A DNA stretch of 13,921 nucleotides from Thiomicrorhabdus sp034722175 (lineage in GTDB: Bacteria; Pseudomonadota; Gammaproteobacteria; Thiomicrospirales; Thiomicrospiraceae). A model generated the notes under the pieces. It was not told the DNA's origin, ran no database searches, and worked only from the letters and a program-made list of their open reading frames with translations. Numbering within the stretch: position 1 is the first letter of the stretch; the number at the start of each line of letters is the position of its first letter. Shown piece by piece: positions 1-6,149 of the stretch. The stretch is from assembly GCA_034722175.1 (NCBI GenBank), contig JAYENR010000112.1:1-13921 (forward strand), read 5' to 3'. The position numbers and the translations under genes are program-made.

Positions 1-334
1 GATCAAACTGCATATCATCGCGCTCAATATGATAGTGCTTTTTAATTAACCGCTTGCCCTTCTCCTTTCCGTAAGAGATACGCCGACACTCACCAAACCA
101 ATCAATATTAGCTTGTAATTTATTCACCCCGGCACTCTCAAGCACCAACCAGGCCTGTTCAAAAAAATCTAACGCATCTTGAGAAACGGATTTATTCAAT
201 TGATACAGTTGCGCAATGGCCTGATTAAGCAAACGAGTTTGATAATGGAAATAGTAGGCAATTAATAATAGAACCAGACCTAATAGAACAAGAAAAAGGG
301 AGATTTCGCCGGGCAATGAGTTTAAGAAGTCCAT
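1..334 (-). CDS. N-terminus of a membrane-anchored protein, probable sensor histidine kinase (partial)
   Basis: The reading frame opens with ATG at 334 and runs off the left edge after 111 codons with no stop. The visible part starts MDFLNSLPGEISLFLVLLG and has one hydrophobic segment at about residues 11-29, followed by a charged, probably cytoplasmic, helical stretch. No H-box or ATP-binding motif is reached, so the kinase call rests on context: the gene begins 29 bases after a response regulator on the same strand, the usual layout of a two-component pair. It is likely cotranscribed with the regulator and the prepilin genes upstream. No good Shine-Dalgarno precedes the ATG, and a hairpin overlapping the regulator stop lies in the gap. 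It could instead be another kind of membrane signalling protein. Codons around 146-157 contain one copy of the 12-mer CAGGCCTGGTTG. Confidence 0.6.
   Translation of the reverse strand, partial: MDFLNSLPGEISLFLVLLGLVLLLIAYYFHYQTRLLNQAIAQLYQLNKSVSQDALDFFEQAWLVLESAGVNKLQANIDWFGECRRISYGKEKGKRLIKKHYHIERDDMQFD
146..157 (-). repeat. Dispersed 12-mer CAGGCCTGGTTG, copy 1
   Basis: The reverse complement of this stretch is CAGGCCTGGTTG, inside the coding sequence of the partial membrane protein, where it contributes to the residues EQAWLV. The same 12-mer is found at 7379-7390, 7401-7412 and 12842-12853. Copies 1 and 3 also share flanking bases (CCAACCAGGCCTGTTCAA on the plus strand). Confidence 0.8.
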
Positions 335-342
335 AGTTAAAC

Positions 343-366
343 TGAGTCAGAAAGTATTCTGACTTA
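343..366 (-). other. Hairpin overlapping the response-regulator stop codon
   Basis: AGTCAGAA (345-352) and TTCTGACT (357-364) form a perfect 8-bp stem with a 4-base loop, extendable by one G-T and one T-A pair. It covers the stop of the response regulator and lies before the partial membrane-protein gene. There is no T-tract, so it is not a classical terminator. An RNA-processing or translation-tuning role between the two cistrons is inference. Confidence 0.5.
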
Positions 367-972
367 ATCCCGTTGAATGTGATATTTTTTGATTAGGTAG
401 TAGACGTTTTCACGCTTAATCCCCAAACGACGAGCAGATTCATGGACATTAAAATCGGTATCCGCCAAAACTTGTTTGAGCAACTTCTCTTCTGCCTGGT
501 TACGAATCGACTTGACCCCCTCTCCCACCAAAGCCTCAATCTCTACTTTTTGTAGCCCCTCTTGTTCTTTGAGCTTTAAAGCTTGCTCGAAGAACAAAAT
601 AGCCCGATTAATCGCTTGCAATAAAGCGTCTTGAGAGATCGGTTTTTCTAAAAAATCAAAGGCGCCGTGTTTCAGTGCCAAATAGGAGGTGGCCTGTGCA
701 TCTTGTCCAGTTAAAACAACGGTTTTAATTTGTGGTTGATTATTTTTCAGCCACTCTAAAACGGCAATGCCCTCTTCAGAAGTATGTTCATTTGGCGGCA
801 TTCCCATATCCAAAACCACGACTCTTGGCTGTGATGACTTCAAAGTAGCAAGAGCAACCTCTCTAGAATCGGCTTCCAAAACCTGCAGGCCACTGCCTTC
901 GATAATAAAGGCGACCATGCCTCTTAGCGCTGGGTCATCGTCAACTACTAATACGGTGTGCGTTTGATTCAA
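364..972 (-). CDS. Response regulator: receiver plus Fis-type HTH
   Basis: A 202-residue two-domain regulator. Residues 6-118 are a receiver domain with the acidic pair D12/D13, phospho-acceptor D55 in VVVLDMGMPP, switch T88 and conserved K110 in FLEKP. Residues ~160-202 form a Fis-like helix-turn-helix (NVHESARRLGIKRENVYYLI), so it probably binds DNA. The extended loop after D55 (MPPNEHTSEEG) recalls PrsR-type PEP-CTERM regulators, but the sigma-54 AAA+ domain of that family is absent; architecture is closer to ActR/PrrA. The only start giving a full receiver is TTG at 972: an in-frame TAA lies two codons upstream. GGA sits nine bases before the TTG. The gene lies 39 bases after the RTX-prepilin and 29 before the putative kinase, so it likely controls this pilin operon or responds with it. 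Confidence 0.88.
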   Translation of the reverse strand: MNQTHTVLVVDDDPALRGMVAFIIEGSGLQVLEADSREVALATLKSSQPRVVVLDMGMPPNEHTSEEGIAVLEWLKNNQPQIKTVVLTGQDAQATSYLALKHGAFDFLEKPISQDALLQAINRAILFFEQALKLKEQEGLQKVEIEALVGEGVKSIRNQAEEKLLKQVLADTDFNVHESARRLGIKRENVYYLIKKYHIQRD

Positions 973-1011
973 GTTTTAGTTTCCATCGTATATTTAGTGC
1001 AGATACATGTA

Positions 1012-2403
1012 TTAAATAATCGCTTCAATCGTGTTATCACTGTAACGAATATATTCCATACCTGTCACATGATCCAGTTGAGTGACATCAAAATCGGCTT
1101 TAAGCACATCCACTTCCAACACATCATTACCTGCTCCACCATCAATTGACGCTGTGGAGATGATCGTACCTTTAATAATTAAAGTATCATTTTCATTACC
1201 TAAGACCACTTCACCCGCAATATCACCGACCACCGTGACTTCATCATCCCCCTGCCCTGCGTCAAGCAGGCCACCGGCTTGAATACCGCCTACGATGTAG
1301 GCCTCATCTTCGCCTTTATTGAGATCAACCTCACCATAGATATAACCACCAACATAGATATAGTCGTTACCATCGCCCATATCGGCTTTGGCACCTGAAG
1401 TCACATCCACTTCAACATGAACCTTATCATCCCCTCCAGCCATACCAAATGCAGAAATATCCAAATTCCCACCATTACCATCGTCATCGGTATCAATATA
1501 AATGGAGTCATCTCCCTGGGTACTGATATTGGTCACATTGGCATTTGAAACATCATCTCTAACAATAATGTCATAACCGGTATAAGCCGAATCTACATTC
1601 AATGTTATGTTATTTAACAAATCTAAAACTTGCTGTTTAATTTCATAACCCGATATCGTCACCATTTGATCGTCGTGCGTGCCATCTTGAAAATAGCCTT
1701 TCCACAGTAATAGATCTGCATTACAATTTTCTTCTTCTTTAGAACCTCTATCCCCACTGTTACACCCACTAATATTGGTGGTTGAGCCATTTTCATTAAA
1801 GGCCACAATCACGGCAGGAATCGAACTGACCTCAATATCACTTGCTGTGGTTGCACTGCATGTGGTGGTGTCTTTTTTGCATACAGTATAACTTTCTGCC
1901 ACCGTACTAATATTACTGGTTGGCGGGGTTAGCAAGTTAAACAGGGGTGGACCTTGGTTAGTAATAGAATCTCGGAAACCAAAATAACTGGCAGAGTTGG
2001 TGGAATCGGCAATATTTGTCGCACTAGTCACATCAGTATTCACGCCGTATCCAAATACATTGTTAAATTCATCTCTGGTCACCGCTACCCCAAGGCCAAT
2101 ATCATCATATGGCACGGTTCCCTTATTAGCCGTACATTGAAAATCTCCCTCTCTATCTTCTTTACCATCAAGAACACCGTTTTCATCAGGAACATCTGGG
2201 CATGGCATATGGCGATTCACCAAGACATAATCCAACATCGCCCGCTTTGTCACCTCTAAATTGCCTTTAGTGTGCGATTGATTCGCATTGTCGATATAAG
2301 CACCAAACGTACTAAAACCTGCCCCAACCACTAAACTGACAATGGCTAACACCAGCATAATTTCAATCAGTGTAAAACCAGCCTGTTTCACTATCTGCTT
2401 CAT
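1012..2403 (-). CDS. Prepilin-like protein fused to RTX-type glycine/aspartate-rich repeats
   Basis: A 463-residue protein. Residues 1-9 are a prepilin leader, with expected prepilin-peptidase cleavage in AG|FTLIE and Glu at mature position 5, followed by a ~20-residue hydrophobic helix. Residues ~30-263 are a pilin-like globular region with PCPD at 67-70 and paired cysteines (C68/C90). Its C-terminal part (AVIVAFNENGS, EENCNAD, MVTISG) aligns by eye with the end of the preceding prepilin. Residues ~295-463 are an added repeat domain: G-x-G/N-D-D-type turns at about 297, 323, 343, 364, 383, 402 and 422, with steps alternating near 19 and 21 residues, each followed by alternating hydrophobic residues, as in calcium-binding RTX beta-rolls. 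Its ATG overlaps the previous gene's TGA (ATGA), implying translational coupling. Exported surface role and calcium binding are inferred. Function beyond a minor or tip pilin is not known. Confidence 0.85.
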   Translation of the reverse strand: MKQIVKQAGFTLIEIMLVLAIVSLVVGAGFSTFGAYIDNANQSHTKGNLEVTKRAMLDYVLVNRHMPCPDVPDENGVLDGKEDREGDFQCTANKGTVPYDDIGLGVAVTRDEFNNVFGYGVNTDVTSATNIADSTNSASYFGFRDSITNQGPPLFNLLTPPTSNISTVAESYTVCKKDTTTCSATTASDIEVSSIPAVIVAFNENGSTTNISGCNSGDRGSKEEENCNADLLLWKGYFQDGTHDDQMVTISGYEIKQQVLDLLNNITLNVDSAYTGYDIIVRDDVSNANVTNISTQGDDSIYIDTDDDGNGGNLDISAFGMAGGDDKVHVEVDVTSGAKADMGDGNDYIYVGGYIYGEVDLNKGEDEAYIVGGIQAGGLLDAGQGDDEVTVVGDIAGEVVLGNENDTLIIKGTIISTASIDGGAGNDVLEVDVLKADFDVTQLDHVTGMEYIRYSDNTIEAII

Positions 2404-3272
2404 CTGAAACTCCCTGAGCCAATAATGGCTACTTTTGCCTGACTAACGGTCACCCAAGTCATAAAATCTTGGTTTTCACCGGTTTTAATATTTACAAAGT
2501 TGCGATCATCATTGCAATTTTCAAATTCACTCGCTGTTCCACCAACGCAGCTTTTGTCGTTAACTGCAGAACCATTAGCTCCCCAAGATAACACCACAGC
2601 GACCACACCTTCATCAATTTTAGTACCTGCTTCGTCGGTGATTTGAATATTTAAACTACCCGAAACAGAGCCAAAAGGTGGCGTGGCTAGGTGAAAAAAC
2701 GGGGCAGAAGTTGTTCCCGTAGCGGGTCTAGGATCAATAGTTGTAGTAGGAATAGTACAAAGTGAAGTACAAGCATCATCACAATTATTGAGAGCCGCTG
2801 CACAATAATACACATTGGTATCAGGGCACATCGCAAGATTGACTTTACTTCTCGATCCTGATTTCCCCAAAACACTGGCAGGCTCACAAATATCATTTAT
2901 ACGAGCCCCATCCACTGCACGTTGATGAACTCGATAATAATAGGCATTGCCCCATGCATCCTTATCTTTTACCCCTAAATCATTGAAAGGCAATCCACCT
3001 TCACGATCACTACAAACTGAAATCCCGCTAGAATCCATTCTATTTTCTAAGCCATCGCCATCCGTATCAGGGCACGGAACATAACTATTCACCGCTAAAA
3101 AAGTATTCAAAGCCTTACCAATTTGATTAATATTGCGTTGTTCCTCTAATTTATGATCGGTATTAAAGACCGTTTTATAAACCGTCACGATACTGGTTGA
3201 TAAACCCGCTATGATCAGCAGAACAATCGCCACCTCCACAAGGGTAAAACCTTTCACAAATCTTAAGGACAT
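2400..3272 (-). CDS. Prepilin-like protein (type IV pilin/pseudopilin N-terminus)
   Basis: A 290-residue protein starting at the ATG at 3272 (MSLRFVKG|FTLVEVAIVLLI). A TTG seven codons upstream is possible but would overlap the preceding gene more, while GGGG sits six bases before the ATG. Prepilin-peptidase cleavage is expected after G8, leaving Phe1 and Glu5, with a hydrophobic helix at ~9-30. Residues 66-69 are PCPD, followed by the acidic loop DTDGDGLEN and a partner Cys at 87, which may form a disulfide-closed, calcium-binding-like loop. The C-terminal region (VVAVVLSWGANGS, FENCNDD, MTWVTV) parallels the pilin module of the following gene. The gene overlaps its upstream neighbour by 10 bases and the downstream one by 4, so the three are clearly one operon. 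It probably assembles into a pilus or pseudopilus. Confidence 0.86.
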   Translation of the reverse strand: MSLRFVKGFTLVEVAIVLLIIAGLSTSIVTVYKTVFNTDHKLEEQRNINQIGKALNTFLAVNSYVPCPDTDGDGLENRMDSSGISVCSDREGGLPFNDLGVKDKDAWGNAYYYRVHQRAVDGARINDICEPASVLGKSGSRSKVNLAMCPDTNVYYCAAALNNCDDACTSLCTIPTTTIDPRPATGTTSAPFFHLATPPFGSVSGSLNIQITDEAGTKIDEGVVAVVLSWGANGSAVNDKSCVGGTASEFENCNDDRNFVNIKTGENQDFMTWVTVSQAKVAIIGSGSFR

Positions 3273-4249
3273 ACCACACCCCACGTTCGCCAATTGCTAC
3301 CACCAGGGTTACTTGTTAAGTCATAATCGTTATACCAGTGCTTGATTGGAGAAGGATTATCAATATCTGTATAATCTACAACTATCCCTTCAATGCGTTT
3401 TTTCTCTGGGCAAACTCTATGAGCCATAAGCGATAACCACTCGTTATACGTAATGCCAACCACTTTATCTGTTGCATCAGAATCTTTTAGGCTCGTTCCT
3501 GATGAACTAAAGTGATAATTCCCATCTTTATTTTCGGTATCGAGTCCATCAGAACCCGGATCAATAATAAGCGCAATATAACCCGTGACCCCGTCTAAAG
3601 TTAACACGGGATCATTACTAATATCATTATCCTCAATATCAAATTGGGTAGGCGTTAAAGGCGCGAAACGTTTTAAATTATCATTCACATAGTTTGGATT
3701 TTGATTACTAAATCGTTCATCTAAAAAATAATAGAATTTACCCGCTTCACCAAAATAGAAATCACGTGTAGTGATGGCACTAGGTACAAACCCAAGACAA
3801 GTTGTTGATCCGTTACAAGTCCCTAAAGACTCATTTCTATCTGGATTTGGGACATAACCAGTTGAAGTATCATCATCCGTCGTAACCGTAGAGTCAAAAC
3901 CCTCATCAAATGGATTACCGCAACTACTTTCAGCAGCATTTAAGGAACCATCACCATTTAAATCTGGACAAGGAAAATATCCCGGGGAAGGAATTTGAGT
4001 GGAATCTTGCATCACTCCGACCGTATCTGTTTTATAGATCTCTGGTTGCAATACTGCAAATTGTAGTAACTTGGTCTTAACTGCTTCCAGCTCATCCATA
4101 TTCTCTTCAAGTTGCTCATTCTTAAATACAGAAAACAGGTATTCGTGTTGTGTTGAGAGCCATAATGAAGCGATCACCACAAGTACAACCGCAGTCAGCA
4201 ACAGGGCAAAACCCTTTTGAACATGAACTTTTACAGATAAAGATTGCAT
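3263..4249 (-). CDS. PilX/GspK-like minor prepilin
   Basis: A 328-residue protein, first of the prepilin operon. The N-terminus MQSLSVKVHVQKG|FALLLTAVVLVVIASLW is a class III-like signal: a charged 13-residue leader, G|F junction and hydrophobic helix. Mature position 5 is Leu, not Glu, as is common in PilX- and GspK-like proteins that start or cap a filament. Residues 93-104 hold PCPDLNGDGSLN with Cys110 nearby, the same motif as in the next two prepilins. The rest is Asp/Asn/Ser-rich, as expected of a secreted protein. No in-frame start lies between the ATG and the leader. The Shine-Dalgarno is poor (GTAGAG directly abutting the ATG). The role (tip or initiation subunit) is inferred from family resemblance. 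An MshP-type minor pilin is an alternative. Confidence 0.78.
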   Translation of the reverse strand: MQSLSVKVHVQKGFALLLTAVVLVVIASLWLSTQHEYLFSVFKNEQLEENMDELEAVKTKLLQFAVLQPEIYKTDTVGVMQDSTQIPSPGYFPCPDLNGDGSLNAAESSCGNPFDEGFDSTVTTDDDTSTGYVPNPDRNESLGTCNGSTTCLGFVPSAITTRDFYFGEAGKFYYFLDERFSNQNPNYVNDNLKRFAPLTPTQFDIEDNDISNDPVLTLDGVTGYIALIIDPGSDGLDTENKDGNYHFSSSGTSLKDSDATDKVVGITYNEWLSLMAHRVCPEKKRIEGIVVDYTDIDNPSPIKHWYNDYDLTSNPGGSNWRTWGVVCP

Positions 4250-4284
4250 CTCTACTTAATAACCATTTAATCAGTAAGAATTTC

Positions 4285-4313
4285 AGTATAAAACAATAAA
4301 GGGATAAAGCCAA
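4285..4313 (-). promoter_or_regulatory. Candidate promoter of the prepilin operon
   Basis: On the minus strand TTGGCT (4313-4308) and TATACT (4290-4285) are separated by 17 bases, giving an mRNA start near 4278 and a leader of about 30 bases. The surrounding region 4250-4438 is very AT-rich and holds other weaker -10-like strings, including TATAAT near 4385, so this is the best rather than the only choice. Confidence 0.5.
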
Positions 4314-4438
4314 AATACACTTCAATGAATCAAATAACGCTAAAGCTAAGTAACAAATTAATATAAGTATATTTGTCAGTTAATTATAGTCTCTACTATT
4401 AATTGACCACATCGCAAATAAAAGCAGTTATTTAAAAC

Positions 4439-4467
4439 AAAAAAAACCCCGTCTAAAATAGACAGGG
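4439..4467 (-). terminator. Rho-independent terminator of the porin gene
   Basis: Read on the minus strand, CCCTGTCTA-TTT-TAGACGGGG forms a 9-bp stem (one G-U pair) with a 3-base loop, followed by eight T residues. It begins 45 bases after the porin stop codon and separates the porin from the prepilin operon. Confidence 0.88.
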
Positions 4468-4511
4468 CTTTCATTCAAAGTTTAATCAAACTGTCTTACG
4501 ACAGCGTTTGA

Positions 4512-5507
4512 TTAGAACTTATGGATCAGACCAACAGAAGCAGATGTAAAGTCATCTTCACCATCAGCGTTTGCCATATCTTCAGAACTTACGTACTCAA
4601 CATATGCAGTCGTTTTCTTGCCTAGTTTGTAATCAAGACCTACAGCATAACCAGTTCCATCATCCATTGAAGATGTTTCATAGTCAGTTGAGAAGTACTT
4701 AGCTTTAGGCATGAATTTACCCATAGCATATGCAACACCAACTTGAACGTTAGTTCCTTCGTCGCTGTTATCTACATCAGCGTCAAAGTTCTGATAAGTT
4801 CCGTTTACAATCAAACCACCAGTTGTGTACTGAGCACCAAAACGTGTGTGAGTCCACTCTTGATCAAAACCATTTACTTCAACTGCTTCAGTAATTACTT
4901 CATCAGCACTATCCATAGCTGCAGCTAGGTATAGACCTTTTTTAGTTGAACCATATGTTAGAGCTACAGAGTACGCGTTAGCGATTTCTGCATCTTCACC
5001 TACATCAGCACCGGCTGCTGCAGCGATTAATTTAACACCTGAGAAAGATGGAGAAACGTAAGCTACAACGTTGTCTAAACGTAACTCACCAGATTTACCA
5101 CCAAGACCTAGACCACCAGTAACTTGTTTTTTACCCATATCAGTGAAAGTATTATCACCGAAAAGGTCTTTAACCTGAGACATTTTGAATGGAGAATCGT
5201 GACGACCCATTAGAACCGTACCAAAACCACCCGCTAAACCAACATAAGCGTTACGACCAGACAGACCACCGAAAGAATCACCTACATCCGCACCAAATTC
5301 CATTTTGTAAACAGCCTTAAGACCGTTACCTAGGTCTTCAGAACCTTTAATACCAATACGTGAATCACGGTCTTCAGTAGTAGTACCGTTATCTTCTGAA
5401 TCTTCGATAGCAACGTTGATTTTTCCGTAAACAGTTGGCGCGTCAGCGAATGCAACTGGAGCAGCGATAGCAGAAGCGATTGCTAGAGCGATAATATTCT
5501 TTTTCAT
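4512..5507 (-). CDS. Outer-membrane general porin (Gram-negative porin family)
   Basis: A 331-residue precursor. Residues 1-21 are a Sec signal peptide (MKKNIIALAIASAIAAPVAFA) with cleavage expected before DAPTVYGKI. The mature protein starts with the porin signature VYGKINVAIE, continues with DSRIGIKGSEDLGNGLKAVYKMEFG and GLSGRNAYVGLAGGFGTVLMGR, and ends in an aromatic residue (HKF) as required for beta-barrel insertion. Length and repeated amphipathic strands fit a trimeric 16-stranded porin for passive uptake of small solutes across the outer membrane. AAGGA precedes the ATG by nine bases. The gene is monocistronic: its own near-consensus promoter lies 57 bases upstream and a terminator follows. 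An exact FNR box and an inverted repeat upstream suggest regulated expression. Ion preference cannot be read from the sequence. Confidence 0.93.
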   Translation of the reverse strand: MKKNIIALAIASAIAAPVAFADAPTVYGKINVAIEDSEDNGTTTEDRDSRIGIKGSEDLGNGLKAVYKMEFGADVGDSFGGLSGRNAYVGLAGGFGTVLMGRHDSPFKMSQVKDLFGDNTFTDMGKKQVTGGLGLGGKSGELRLDNVVAYVSPSFSGVKLIAAAAGADVGEDAEIANAYSVALTYGSTKKGLYLAAAMDSADEVITEAVEVNGFDQEWTHTRFGAQYTTGGLIVNGTYQNFDADVDNSDEGTNVQVGVAYAMGKFMPKAKYFSTDYETSSMDDGTGYAVGLDYKLGKKTTAYVEYVSSEDMANADGEDDFTSASVGLIHKF

Positions 5508-5538
5508 GTTATGAAATCCTTAAAAGTTAGTTATATCT

Positions 5539-5554
5539 GCCCACCTGTGCGGGC
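5539..5554 (-). other. Stem-loop at the 5' end of the porin mRNA
   Basis: GCCCGC-ACAG-GTGGGC on the minus strand makes a 6-bp stem (one G-U pair) with a 4-base loop, starting only a few bases after the predicted transcription start near 5557. A 5'-terminal stem-loop of this kind protects ompA mRNA in Escherichia coli. A stabilising role here is inference. Confidence 0.5.
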
Positions 5555-5563
5555 TTGTTGATG

Positions 5564-5592
5564 ACTATATGGGATTCACTAATGCGGTGCAA
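5564..5592 (-). promoter_or_regulatory. Porin promoter (sigma-70 type)
   Basis: TTGCAC at 5592-5587 and TATAGT at 5569-5564 on the minus strand are separated by exactly 17 bases. The predicted start near 5557 gives a leader of about 50 bases ending in AAGGA before the ATG. Confidence 0.82.
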
Positions 5593-5600
5593 CTTATTTT

Positions 5601-5643
5601 TTGCAAAAAAACCACAATAATTCCTAGTGTTGTTTTTTTGCAA
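5601..5643. repeat. Perfect 12-bp inverted repeat upstream of the porin promoter
   Basis: TTGCAAAAAAAC (5601-5612) and GTTTTTTTGCAA (5632-5643) are exact reverse complements, 31 bases centre to centre (about three helical turns). A second, overlapping inverted repeat is GTGTTG (5627-5632) with CAACAC (5641-5646). It sits directly upstream of the -35 element. The seven-base A/T tracts could act as UP elements or bent DNA, or the arms could be a regulator's binding site. Confidence 0.7.
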
Positions 5644-5662
5644 CACCTTTCGTAAAAGGAAT

Positions 5663-5676
5663 TTGATACAAATCAA
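5663..5676. promoter_or_regulatory. FNR/Anr-type binding site
   Basis: TTGATACAAATCAA matches the FNR consensus TTGAT-N4-ATCAA at all ten defined positions. It lies between the terminator of the small upstream gene and the porin, so the porin is the only evident target. Its centre is about 112 bases upstream of the predicted porin start, or near -62 of a weaker possible start close to 5607 (TTGCAA, 18 bases, TATTGT). Confidence 0.65.
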
Positions 5677-5738
5677 GTTATCAAAGAATTAGCTTCTTTA
5701 GCTAATCAGATGCTTAAAGTAACATTCCTAAAACGACA

Positions 5739-5759
5739 AAACCCGCACAAGGCGGGTTT
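5739..5759 (-). terminator. Terminator after the DUF1640-type gene
   Basis: AAACCCGC, loop ACAAG, GCGGGTTT: an 8-bp perfect stem that ends in T residues on either strand. It lies 37 bases after the small gene's stop. The 21-base hairpin is identical to the one after rpsI at 6104-6126. Confidence 0.78.
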
Positions 5760-5796
5760 AGTCTAAAGCTAATGACATTAATTTAGTTAAGAACAA

Positions 5797-6039
5797 TCAA
5801 AAAAAGGTTTTTAACACTAAAGCAGCGACACCACTTAATACCAAGCCTGTCATCCACTTTACAACCAGTAACTCTTTTTCAATTTTTTGCACGTCATTCT
5901 TGCTTGCAAGTTGACTCTCAAGTGCCTCTTTAATGGCATTCGAAAGAGCTTCTGCCTCAGCCTCTGCGTGCGCCTCAGGAATCCCCGCTTCTTTTAAACG
6001 TTTAACAAATCGATAAGTATCAAATGTAATGGTCGACAT
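5797..6039 (-). CDS. DUF1640/CCDC90-like short coiled-coil membrane protein
   Basis: An 80-residue protein. The N-terminus (TFDTYRFVKRLKEAGIPEAHAEAEAEALS) is the conserved head of the bacterial DUF1640/CCDC90 family. Residues ~30-58 are an Ala/Glu/Lys-rich probable coiled coil, and residues ~61-79 form one C-terminal membrane segment (WMTGLVLSGVAALVLKTFF). Most family members I know are longer (about 100-130 residues) with more heptads before the membrane anchor, so this is a compact form. GAGGT is spaced six bases from the ATG. It lies between two identical terminators and between rpsI and the porin, so it is probably transcribed alone. No clear promoter was found in the 62 bases between it and the rpsI terminator. 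Its bacterial function is unknown to me; the fold resembles mitochondrial MCUR1-type proteins. Confidence 0.82.
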   Translation of the reverse strand: MSTITFDTYRFVKRLKEAGIPEAHAEAEAEALSNAIKEALESQLASKNDVQKIEKELLVVKWMTGLVLSGVAALVLKTFF

Positions 6040-6101
6040 ACGACTACCTCAAACTTCATTTATAAAAATTATACCTGATTTATAAATAAAGCATATAAAT
6101 G

Positions 6102-6126
6102 AAAAAACCCGCACAAGGCGGGTTTT
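6102..6126 (-). terminator. Terminator of the rplM-rpsI operon
   Basis: AAAACCCGC, loop ACAAG, GCGGGTTTT: a 9-bp stem followed on the minus strand by six T residues. It starts 24 bases after the rpsI stop. The core is identical to the hairpin at 5739-5759. Confidence 0.87.
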
Positions 6127-6149
6127 GAAACAAAGCGATAATAAAGTTA

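Noticed and set aside
1003..1012. Palindrome ATACATGTAT after the RTX-prepilin stop as an operator
   Set aside because: Only ten AT-rich bases in a 39-base gap within an operon; too weak to separate from chance.
2687..2896. A 69-residue minus-strand hydrophobic frame inside the second prepilin
   Set aside because: It is an out-of-frame shadow of a gene with a clear family match and overlapping operon structure.
4122..4325. A 67-residue minus-strand frame across the start of the first prepilin gene
   Set aside because: It overlaps the well-supported prepilin start in another frame, has no family features, and covers the predicted promoter.
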